64,000 nucleotides of DNA from Planctomycetota bacterium. GTDB taxonomy: Bacteria; Planctomycetota; SZUA-567; H5-PLA8. Shown one piece after another: positions 18,445 through 24,772 of the stretch. The stretch is from the NCBI GenBank assembly GCA_015075375.1, contig JABTUM010000002.1, positions 80,306-144,305 of the forward strand, read 5' to 3'. The translations under genes and the position numbers were made by a program. Each line of letters starts with the position of its first letter. Positions within the stretch are counted from its first letter, which is position 1. A model generated the notes under the pieces. It made no database searches. It was not told the DNA's origin and was given only the letters and a program-made list of their open reading frames with translations.

Positions 18445-19808
18445 GCGCCGCACCCGCACTGGTGGTCGTGGGCCTCTCGCATCGCACTGCGCCGGTGGCG
18501 CTGCGCGAACGGCTGGCCTTTCGGGAAGAAGACCTCGTGGAGGCGCTGGCCGCGCTGCGGCAGTCCGCCGGCGCCGCCGAGGCGACGATTCTTTCCACCT
18601 GCAACCGCGTGGAGCTTTACGTTGCCGCGCCCGGTTCGCCCGCCGAAGTGAGTCTGCGCGTGCGTGCCTTTCTGAGCGAATACCACGGAGTCGCCGCCAC
18701 CGAACTGGTCCACGCGCTTTACGAGCGTCACGCCGCCGAAGCCGTGCGCCACTTGTTCGAAGTGGCCGCATCGATCGATTCCCAAATCTTGGGCGAAACC
18801 GAGATTCAGGCGCAGACCAAGGAAGCGTACCGCGCCGCCGCCGCTGCCGGAGCGGCCGGCCCCTTGTTGAGGCGCCTGTTCGAACGCGCCCTCTTTCTGG
18901 CCAAGGAAGTCCGCGCTTCCGGCGGTATCGGCGCCGTGCAGGCCTCGATCAGTTCTGCCGCCGTTCAACTAGCGCGCAAGATTTTCGACGACCTGAAGGG
19001 CCATCGCGTGCTGGTGGCCGGTACGGGCGAAATGGCGCGCGGTATCCTGCGGGCTCTGCGTTCCGCCGGGGTTGCGGACGTGGTGGTGCTCAGCCGGACG
19101 CTGGAGCGCGCCGAAGCGTTCGCTCAGGCCGAAGGCGGGCGCTGCGGCAAGTTAGAAGATTTGGATGCGCACTTGGCCGCCAGCGATATCGTGCTGGTCA
19201 GCACCGCCGCGCCGCACTACATCCTGCGTACCGAGCACATGGAACGCGCGCACGCCGCGCGCCACGGCCGCCCGCTCTTCGTGATCGACATTTCCGTGCC
19301 GCGCAACGTCGATCCGGCGATTCACAAGATTGCCGATACGTTCCTGTACGACATCGACGACCTGGAAGAGGTAGCCGACGAGGGCCGTCGCCAGCGTGAG
19401 GAAGTTGCGCGGCACTGGACTCCGCGCCTCAGCCAGGAAGCGCAAGCCTTGCTGAACGAGATGCGCGATCCAGGCCCAGGCGAGACGGCGCGGGATCTGG
19501 TTCGCATGGGCGACGGGCTGCGAGAGGCCGAAATTGAACGGCTCCGTTCGGCCGGACAACTTGACGAGGCCGCGTTGCGGCAGGTCGAGCAGGCGTTGCA
19601 GCGCATGCAGGGCAAACTTTTGCACGGCGCACTGGCGGCGCTTCGGGAAGCCGCGCGCGCCGGCGATGGCGCGGCCGCCGTGCAGTGGGCGAACCGATTT
19701 TTCCGGCTCAGCAGCGAAGATTCGGCGTCCGCCACGGCCGGCGGCGAGAAAGCAGCCTCCACCCCCGAACAGGCCCCTCAGCCGGCCGCCGAGCGCGCAC
19801 CCAGGTGA
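18441..19808 (+). CDS. hemA: Glutamyl-tRNA reductase
   Basis: A 455-residue HemA catalysing NADPH reduction of glutamyl-tRNA to glutamate-1-semialdehyde, the first step of C5 tetrapyrrole synthesis. VVVGLSHRTAPVALRERLAF and ATILSTCNRVELYV (with the catalytic Cys) are at the N-terminus. ILGETEIQAQTKEAYRAA follows. The NADPH domain starts at RVLVAGTGEMARGILRAL, and the C-terminal dimerisation helices lie after residue 330. The last about 40 residues are an Ala/Pro-rich extension. The start overlaps the upstream ccsA/hemX stop, so it is translationally coupled. Confidence 0.96.
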   Translation: MSAAPALVVVGLSHRTAPVALRERLAFREEDLVEALAALRQSAGAAEATILSTCNRVELYVAAPGSPAEVSLRVRAFLSEYHGVAATELVHALYERHAAEAVRHLFEVAASIDSQILGETEIQAQTKEAYRAAAAAGAAGPLLRRLFERALFLAKEVRASGGIGAVQASISSAAVQLARKIFDDLKGHRVLVAGTGEMARGILRALRSAGVADVVVLSRTLERAEAFAQAEGGRCGKLEDLDAHLAASDIVLVSTAAPHYILRTEHMERAHAARHGRPLFVIDISVPRNVDPAIHKIADTFLYDIDDLEEVADEGRRQREEVARHWTPRLSQEAQALLNEMRDPGPGETARDLVRMGDGLREAEIERLRSAGQLDEAALRQVEQALQRMQGKLLHGALAALREAARAGDGAAAVQWANRFFRLSSEDSASATAGGEKAASTPEQAPQPAAERAPR

Positions 19809-19935
19809 GCATACGGCGGACTCGGGCAAAAGAGGCTTGCATCGGCGTAAAACGAGGTTTATCTAGGGATTCGAATGATCCGAGCCTTGTTCGACAAGGC
19901 CGGTTCCGTGCTGTCATGTCCACGGATTGCCGCGT

Positions 19936-20655
19936 ATGCCCCGTCGCCTCCTTCTTATTACCAAAGATCCGGAATTCGACGAACGCGGCGAAGTCGTCCT
20001 GGGCCAGTGCGAACCGTTTACCTCCGGTTGGAAGCTGATTCTCGTCTTCGAAGACCGCCGCCGTGAGACTCTGATTTCAGGCACGTATTCCGATTTGCGC
20101 CGCATTCAAGAAAGCTGTTCCCCGATCGATGAGCCGTTGCTGATCAAGAAGCGCGTTGAAGAGATGCGTGCGTTGTTGAATTCGTCCGTTACCGAGACGG
20201 TGGCCGTGGATTTCCGTTCCGATCCGGGCGGCTCGACGAAGATCATGGAGCCCACTCAGACGGGGATGATGGCCGCGGTTTCGGAGGAACTTACCGCCGC
20301 CGTAGGCGAGGGATTCTTCGAACTCGAACAGCGCGACGGAATGATCGTGGCGCTCCTGGCCGACCCCGACCGTGTCAGTGACCTTCCGACGCTAAACCGC
20401 AACCTCAAGCACCTCCTCGAAGCCCAACCCCGCGCCATCGTACTCGACCTCTCCCGCATCCAGAACCTGGCCTCTCGAGTCGTTCACGAACTGGTCCATT
20501 TCCGCGACGAATGCAAGGATCAGGAAATTTCGTTCGGCCTGTGCAGTTTGCGCAAGAGCGTGCACCGGTTGTTCGAGAACTTGGGTACCGAGAACCCCCC
20601 GCAGGTCTTCGAGGATCCGGAGGCCGCGCTGAGCGCGCTGGCCGCGGCTAAGTAG
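19936..20655 (+). CDS. STAS-domain protein (anti-sigma-factor-antagonist-like)
   Basis: A 239-residue protein. Residues 1-75 are a charged N-terminal region (LLLITKDPEFDERGEVVLGQ, VFEDRRRETLISGTYSDLRR) of no recognised family. Residues 125-235 form a STAS domain (GMIVALLADPDRVSDLPTLN, AIVLDLSRIQNLASRVVHEL, ISFGLCSLRKSVHRLFENLG). The usual D-S-S/T-G phosphorylation loop is replaced by NLASRV, so phospho-control may differ. The ATG at 19936 lacks a clear ribosome-binding site and a TTG at 19927 is possible. It lies 127 nt after hemA and may belong to a separate transcript. Partners are not in the window. Confidence 0.75.
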   Translation: MPRRLLLITKDPEFDERGEVVLGQCEPFTSGWKLILVFEDRRRETLISGTYSDLRRIQESCSPIDEPLLIKKRVEEMRALLNSSVTETVAVDFRSDPGGSTKIMEPTQTGMMAAVSEELTAAVGEGFFELEQRDGMIVALLADPDRVSDLPTLNRNLKHLLEAQPRAIVLDLSRIQNLASRVVHELVHFRDECKDQEISFGLCSLRKSVHRLFENLGTENPPQVFEDPEAALSALAAAK

Positions 20656-20670
20656 GTTTCCATTCGGAAG

Positions 20671-20699
20671 TTGACCGGGACCGCCGTACACGGTACATG
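20671..20699 (+). promoter_or_regulatory. Sigma-70-type promoter for rpsT
   Basis: TTGACC (20671-20676), 17-nt spacer, TACATG (20694-20699). It is placed 78 nt before the rpsT start and gives a leader of about 70 nt. Confidence 0.6.
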
Positions 20700-20776
20700 T
20701 TTCCCTTCCCCAGCGCGCGTACGGGCCGTGACCGGACCGAGCCGGGAGCCAAACGATTTACGGAGAAGGACGCACG

Positions 20777-21064
20777 ATGGGCCACTCAGTCAGCGCCACC
20801 AAGCGCGAGCGCCAGAATGAAAAGCGCCAGGAACGCAACATTGCGAATAAGCGCAACCTCAAGAAGGACATGAAGAAGTTCCTTACCGAGGTGCAGGCGA
20901 AGCCCGAGGAGGCCGAAAAGCTGCTCGCTGCGGCTCATCGTTCGCTCGATATCGCCGCCCGGAAGAATGCCATTCCGAAGCAGCGCGCGCACCGCAAGAA
21001 GGCCCGTTTGGCGCTGTTGGTCAACCGCCTCAAGGCCCAAAAGGCTGGCGCTAAGACCAGCTAG
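20777..21064 (+). CDS. rpsT: 30S ribosomal protein S20
   Basis: A 95-residue highly basic S20 protein of the small ribosomal subunit. It has the family pattern of Lys/Arg-rich helices: SATKRERQNEKRQERNIANK, LKKDMKKFLTEVQAKPEEA, HRSLDIAARKNAIPKQRAHR. The terminal KKARLALLVNRLKAQKAG is typical. GGAGAAGG lies 7 nt before the ATG. It has its own promoter (20671-20699) and is followed by a perfect intrinsic terminator (21095-21123), so it is a monocistronic unit. Confidence 0.96.
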   Translation: MGHSVSATKRERQNEKRQERNIANKRNLKKDMKKFLTEVQAKPEEAEKLLAAAHRSLDIAARKNAIPKQRAHRKKARLALLVNRLKAQKAGAKTS

Positions 21065-21094
21065 TCCGCCGCGCGACCTTTTCATGCCCTTCCC

Positions 21095-21123
21095 GCCCAA
21101 GCCTGGTGCTTGGGCTTTTTTTT
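21095..21123 (+). terminator. Intrinsic terminator after rpsT
   Basis: GCCCAAGC, loop CTGGT, GCTTGGGC: a perfect 8-bp stem followed directly by eight T residues (21116-21123). It is 30 nt after the rpsT stop. Confidence 0.93.
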
Positions 21124-21188
21124 AGCCGGTCTTGGGCTACCGGCCGCCGATGGGGTATCCTCGCTCCTTGCGGGAAGGAGAATTCGGC

Positions 21189-21623
21189 GTGAAAGGCTGC
21201 CTCGGCGGCATCATCTTTTTCATCCTGGGCGGAGCGATGATTTTTCTCGCGTTCGCCTTGGGGCGCGCTTGGGAAGCCAAACCTGCGGATCAGCCGCGCC
21301 TCACCGTCGACGATTTGAAGCAGCAGCTTCGCGCCACCGAGGCGGACGCGCGCCGCATGGCCGCCGAGGCGCTGGGCCTCAAAGGGGAAGCCGCCGCCGA
21401 CGCCGTCGAGGATCTGGTTGGCGGCTTGAAAGACGACAGCGCCGACGTTCGCAAAGCTGCCGCCGAGGCGTTGGGACGGATCGGCCCTCGCGCGAAAGCC
21501 GCGATCCCTCAGTTGAAAACCATGCTGCGCGAAGGATCGGCCGATCTACGCGCCGCCGCCGAAAAAGCGTTGCAGCGGATCGAAGGCTCGCCCGAGCAGG
21601 ACACGAAGTCCGCAAGTCCGTGA
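21189..21623 (+). CDS. Membrane-anchored HEAT-repeat protein
   Basis: A 144-residue protein starting at GTG 21189, which has AAGGAG 8 nt upstream; the longer frame from 21132 is less likely. Residues 5-25 (LGGIIFFILGGAMIFLAFAL) are one membrane helix. After a linker come three PBS-lyase-type HEAT repeats: DARRMAAEALGLKGEAAADA, DSADVRKAAAEALGRIGPRA and GSADLRAAAEKALQRIEG. Such repeats mediate protein contacts. The partner is unknown. It follows the rpsT terminator and stands alone. Confidence 0.8.
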   Translation: MKGCLGGIIFFILGGAMIFLAFALGRAWEAKPADQPRLTVDDLKQQLRATEADARRMAAEALGLKGEAAADAVEDLVGGLKDDSADVRKAAAEALGRIGPRAKAAIPQLKTMLREGSADLRAAAEKALQRIEGSPEQDTKSASP

Positions 21624-21737
21624 AAGCCGCCGTTCGGACCACGGCCGCATGCGCCAGTATTCGTCCTCGCGGAGCCCGCCTTGCATGCCCGCTCTGCGTG
21701 GTAGGATAGAAGCTGCGCCGGAGGCTACTCGCCGATC

Positions 21738-22100
21738 ATGAACGTCGAACGCCTGGACCACGTCACCGTCAACGTCACGGACCTCGATCGCGCGATGCGC
21801 TTTTACGGGGGCCTCTTCAAGATGCGGGAAGTACCGCGCCCCGAAAGCTTCACCTTTCCCGGCGCGTGGTACGACTTGCATGGAACGTTCCTGCATCTGG
21901 TGGTCGTCAAGCAACCGGATGCGTTAACGAGCCGGCATATGGCGCTTTGGACGAGCGACGTACGTGCCGCGGCACAAGCCGTCGAGGCCGCCGGATTTCC
22001 CGTGCGCTGGGATCGCACCAAGATTCCAGGCGTGGACCGCTTCTTTACCGACGATCCGGACGGTAATCGCGTCGAAGTACAAGGCTCGGACGCGGTTTAG
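21738..22100 (+). CDS. VOC-superfamily (glyoxalase/dioxygenase-like) protein
   Basis: A 120-residue single vicinal-oxygen-chelate domain. LDHVTVNVTDLDRAMRFYGG is the first beta-alpha-beta unit with a metal-ligand-like His. HGTFLHLVVVKQPD and RHMALWTSDVRAAAQAVEAA follow, and FFTDDPDGNRVEVQG is the C-terminal strand with the usual Glu. These elements fit metal-binding enzymes such as glyoxalase I or extradiol dioxygenase relatives. The reaction cannot be told. GGAGG lies about 14 nt before the ATG. It converges on the ncRNA candidate at 22112-22483. Confidence 0.85.
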   Translation: MNVERLDHVTVNVTDLDRAMRFYGGLFKMREVPRPESFTFPGAWYDLHGTFLHLVVVKQPDALTSRHMALWTSDVRAAAQAVEAAGFPVRWDRTKIPGVDRFFTDDPDGNRVEVQGSDAV

Positions 22101-22111
22101 GGTTCGAGCGG

Positions 22112-22169
22112 AAACAAAAACGGCGTGTGATCGGACCTGCCCGCGCTCGGGCCAGCCCACTCACACGCC
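22112..22169 (-). terminator. Intrinsic terminator of the ncRNA candidate
   Basis: On the minus strand GGCGTGTGA pairs perfectly with TCACACGCC (22161-22169 with 22122-22130) and is followed by GTTTTTGTTT. The loop region contains a smaller GC-rich helix. The plus strand has no T-run after the hairpin, so it works in the minus direction. Confidence 0.8.
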
Positions 22170-22483
22170 GCCTTCAGCAGCCGCACTCCGCGTGCCTTGG
22201 CCCTCAACGCGCTCAGGTTTCGTGCACGCGGCGCAAACCTCTCCGCGCTCCCGGCACACTCCACGCGCTCTACGACTGCTTGCTCCTAGTGGCCGCTCGG
22301 ACAGGAAGGAGGGGGTGTCCTGTCCGAGCGGCCGGGGGCGCCACGCGCCCCAAAAACCGTTGCTTCTGAGACGGGCTCGACCGGACTGGGGGGCTACGGG
22401 TGCAACCTGGCGGCCGCCCACTCCGGCGAGCCCGAATGCTTTAAACCTGGCTTGCTCGATCTCAATTACGTACGACTTCCACC
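22112..22483 (-). ncRNA. Candidate structured non-coding RNA, unknown family
   Basis: The 511-bp gap 22101-22611 has no supported ORF. The minus strand carries a promoter (TTGACA 22520-22515, TATAGT 22495-22490) and, about 370 nt downstream, a hairpin with a T-rich tail. Between them are several perfect stems: a 13-bp stem with one bulged base (22372-22385 with 22422-22434), a 16-bp stem with 11-nt loop (22291-22306 with 22318-22333), GGGGCG/CGCCCC (22335-22351) and AGGTTT/AAACCT (22215-22240). I looked for conserved RNase P, tmRNA, SRP and 6S motifs and found none. The exact 5' end is estimated from the -10 element. It may be a known family I cannot recognise by eye. Confidence 0.6.
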
Positions 22484-22489
22484 GCTCAC

Positions 22490-22520
22490 ACTATACCCCA
22501 CAAAGTACGTGTACTGTCAA
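22490..22520 (-). promoter_or_regulatory. Sigma-70-type promoter of the ncRNA candidate
   Basis: Consensus TTGACA (22520-22515) and TATAGT (22495-22490) on the minus strand. The spacer is 19 nt, or 18 nt if the -10 is read as GTATAG. The surroundings are AT-rich compared with the rest of the window. Confidence 0.65.
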
Positions 22521-22611
22521 ATTCGAGCCGAAAAAACTTAGGTAAATGCGGTGTCAAGCAATCGGTTCGCTTGCCGGGAGGCGTATGCACAGGTTGAACG
22601 CAGGGGATCGT

Positions 22612-23004
22612 TCAGACCGGCTTCGATTGCGGCTCGGGAGACAGGCTTAAACCGGCGCGCTCGAGGATCACTTCGCCCAGCTTATCGTGCAGCCCCAGAG
22701 GCTTGGTGCAGCGCCATTTAACCCCTGGGTGCGTCTTAGCCGCTTCGCTGGCCATGACGGGGATATCCTGAGCCGCATGCCGGCCGGGCGAGAGCATATA
22801 CGGATGCACGATCACCTCCGTCGCGCCTTCGCGCACGCAGGCTTCAAAGCCTTGAGCGATGGTCGGCTCCGCCAATTCCATATGCGCGATCTGAACAATC
22901 AGGTCGGGTCGCTGCCGGCGCAGGATTACGGCCACCTCTTCGAGCATCTTATTCGCGGCTTCGCGCTTGGAGCCGTGGTCGACGATCAGTAACGCGGTGG
23001 GCAT
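22612..23004 (-). CDS. cbiX: CbiX/SirB-type sirohydrochlorin chelatase
   Basis: A 130-residue single-domain class II chelatase that inserts Fe or Co into sirohydrochlorin. LLIVDHGSKREAANK gives the N-terminal metal-binding His. EVIVHPYMLSPGRHAAQDIP gives the second His pair. QIAHMELAEPTIAQGFEACV lies between them. Length fits the short SirB/CbiX form. The start at 23004 has GGAGGGAG upstream; the longer frame to 23211 is rejected because it overlaps the rhodanese gene. Together with SirC (16898) it would complete siroheme synthesis. It is third in frr-rhodanese-cbiX. Confidence 0.9.
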   Translation of the reverse strand: MPTALLIVDHGSKREAANKMLEEVAVILRRQRPDLIVQIAHMELAEPTIAQGFEACVREGATEVIVHPYMLSPGRHAAQDIPVMASEAAKTHPGVKWRCTKPLGLHDKLGEVILERAGLSLSPEPQSKPV

Positions 23005-23051
23005 GACTCGAGCTCCCTCCTCTTGCGCCACGGCACCAGACTTCGGGCGCG

Positions 23052-24080
23052 CTACTTTTCGATCGTCACGTCGTCGCGATTGCCGTACTCGCGCCAGCCG
23101 CCGTAGTAATTGGAAACTTCGTAGCCCATCAACCGCAAGCTGAAGACCAGATGCGCGCTGCGCACCCCCGACTGGCAATAGGCGCCGAGCGGTTCGGATT
23201 TTTGGATGCACGCCGCCCGAAAGAGCGCATGGATTTCCTGTGGCGGCTTCCAGACCCAGTAGCCTTCGTCTTTGCTGTTGGGGTCCTTTTGCCGCGGGCT
23301 GACGGCATTGAGCAGCACGTCGTAGGGCAAGTTCACCGCGCCGGGCACGTGCCCGCCCAGTTTGGCGCGCGCATCCTGGCCCATGTATTCGGCGTAACTT
23401 CGGGCGTCGAGCAGGGTTGTGAGGGTGGGTTGGCCGGGAGCCGTCTGGCGCGGCCGGTAGCGAGCCAAGTCCTCACGCGCCAGCAGGCCGCGCGGACGAT
23501 CCAGGGGTTTCCACGTTCCCGCTGCGGGCTTGTACGCGTTGCGGGTCACACGCCCTTCTTCGTCACGCCACTTGGGATAGCCGCCGTTCAGGATGGAGAC
23601 CTGGTCATGCCCGTAGGCCCAGAAGGTAAACCAAACGCGGGCCGCCTGCCGCCCGCCTTCGGCGTCGTAAACGACGATCCGGCTGTTGGCCTGGATGCCA
23701 CAGGCTTCCGCCAACTTGGCGATCGCATCGGGACCGGGCATGAAGTACGGAGGCGAATCCGGCGCCTGAAGCGGGTCCGACTCGACATTCTGGGCAAAGG
23801 GCAGATGTGTGAGTTCGAAGGCTTCGGCGGTGCGCGCGTCGATCAGCACTAAATTGGGATGGGTCGGTGCCTTTTCGTCTTTGCCCAGCCAGAGCGCGAG
23901 TTGTTCGGTCTCGACCAGGAGCTCCGCACGCGGGTATTCCGTGGGAGCGGCCGGTTCGCCGTGCGCCGGACGCGGGGAATCCTGAGCGCAGAGCCGTCCG
24001 GCCAGCAGCAGGGCCCACACCCAAAGGCCGATCGTTCGTACCGTCATCCCAGGGCCCCGGCGATTTGCGCTCAACTTCAT
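23052..24080 (-). CDS. Exported rhodanese-family sulfurtransferase
   Basis: A 342-residue protein with two rhodanese domains and an N-terminal signal sequence (TIGLWVWALLLAGRLCAQ). The first domain (VLIDARTAEAFELTHLPFAQ, RIVVYDAEGGRQAARVWFTF) has Asp where the catalytic Cys would be and is inactive. The second has LDARSYAEYMGQDARAKLGG and the active loop GAYCQSGVRSAHLVF with the Cys. The enzyme moves sulfane sulfur in the periplasm, for example thiosulfate to cyanide or a thiol. The start may instead be ATG 24047, which shortens the signal peptide. It follows frr by 11 nt. Confidence 0.9.
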   Translation of the reverse strand: MKLSANRRGPGMTVRTIGLWVWALLLAGRLCAQDSPRPAHGEPAAPTEYPRAELLVETEQLALWLGKDEKAPTHPNLVLIDARTAEAFELTHLPFAQNVESDPLQAPDSPPYFMPGPDAIAKLAEACGIQANSRIVVYDAEGGRQAARVWFTFWAYGHDQVSILNGGYPKWRDEEGRVTRNAYKPAAGTWKPLDRPRGLLAREDLARYRPRQTAPGQPTLTTLLDARSYAEYMGQDARAKLGGHVPGAVNLPYDVLLNAVSPRQKDPNSKDEGYWVWKPPQEIHALFRAACIQKSEPLGAYCQSGVRSAHLVFSLRLMGYEVSNYYGGWREYGNRDDVTIEK

Positions 24081-24091
24081 GTAGGGTGGAC

Positions 24092-24658
24092 TTAAAACGT
24101 CATCACTTCCTTCGACTTCTTCTCGTACGATTTGTCGAGCTGCGCTTCGTACGTCTTGACGAGTTCCTGGAGGTCGTCCTTGGCCTTCTGGATCGCATCT
24201 TCGCTCACGCCGGCCTCGCCCTTATTGCCTTCGATATGCTTCTGCGAATCCTTGCGGACGTTACGCAGCGCGATCTTGTGCTGTTCGAGCCGCTCTTTGA
24301 TCATCTTCACCGTCTGCTCGCGCCGTTCCTGGCTCATCGAGGGAAACGCGAGGCGGATCACCTTGCCGTCGTTCGAAGGAGTGATGCCCAGTTCGCTGAG
24401 CATGATCGCGCGCTCGATTTCCTTGATGGTCTTGGGATCGAAAGGCTTGATCGCCAGCATCGTCGCTCCTTGCTTGGAGACTACGGCGACCGACTTGAGC
24501 GGCACGAGTCCGCCAAAGGAAGGAATATCGGCTTGCACACCGTCCAGGATCTCGACGGAGGCCTCGCCGGTGCGCACGCCCTTCAGGAAGTGCTCGTAAT
24601 CGGCGTTCGTCTTGATCATGCGGTCTTCGGCGTCCAAAAGCACATCATCCAGCGTCAT
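24092..24658 (-). CDS. frr: Ribosome recycling factor
   Basis: A 188-residue RRF that separates ribosomal subunits after termination together with EF-G. The three-helix bundle and inserted beta domain are clear: HFLKGVRTGEASVEILDGVQ, LVPLKSVAVVSKQGATMLAI, PFDPKTIKEIERAIMLSELG, IRLAFPSMSQERREQTVKMI, IALRNVRKDSQKHIEGNKGE. GAGG lies 8 nt before the ATG. In many bacteria frr follows pyrH; here pyrH is not adjacent and frr instead leads a rhodanese and cbiX. Confidence 0.96.
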   Translation of the reverse strand: MTLDDVLLDAEDRMIKTNADYEHFLKGVRTGEASVEILDGVQADIPSFGGLVPLKSVAVVSKQGATMLAIKPFDPKTIKEIERAIMLSELGITPSNDGKVIRLAFPSMSQERREQTVKMIKERLEQHKIALRNVRKDSQKHIEGNKGEAGVSEDAIQKAKDDLQELVKTYEAQLDKSYEKKSKEVMTF

Positions 24659-24772
24659 GGCTCTATCCTCGGGACAGGTTCTTTAAGCAGGCACTATCGT
24701 ATCCTTAGAGGGGGGTGCCCGCAACCGTAGCCGCTCTATGCGCCGAAGGCGCGCGCGCGTAGACTTTTCCCC

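Noticed and set aside
19860..19900. tRNA-like T-arm (GGATTCGAATGATCC) and a GCCTTGT/ACAAGGC hairpin
   Set aside because: No acceptor or anticodon stem can be built around it, and no T-run follows the hairpin.
22112..22483. RNase P RNA, tmRNA, SRP RNA or 6S RNA as identity of the RNA candidate
   Set aside because: The conserved GAGGAAAGTCC, ACAGAA, GGAAGGNAGCAGC and tRNA-like end motifs could not be found by eye on either strand. A covariance search is needed to be certain.
22161..22545. ORFs across the same gap (for example 193 residues plus strand)
   Set aside because: Arg/Pro/Ser-rich shadow translation through palindromes; no family, no start signal.
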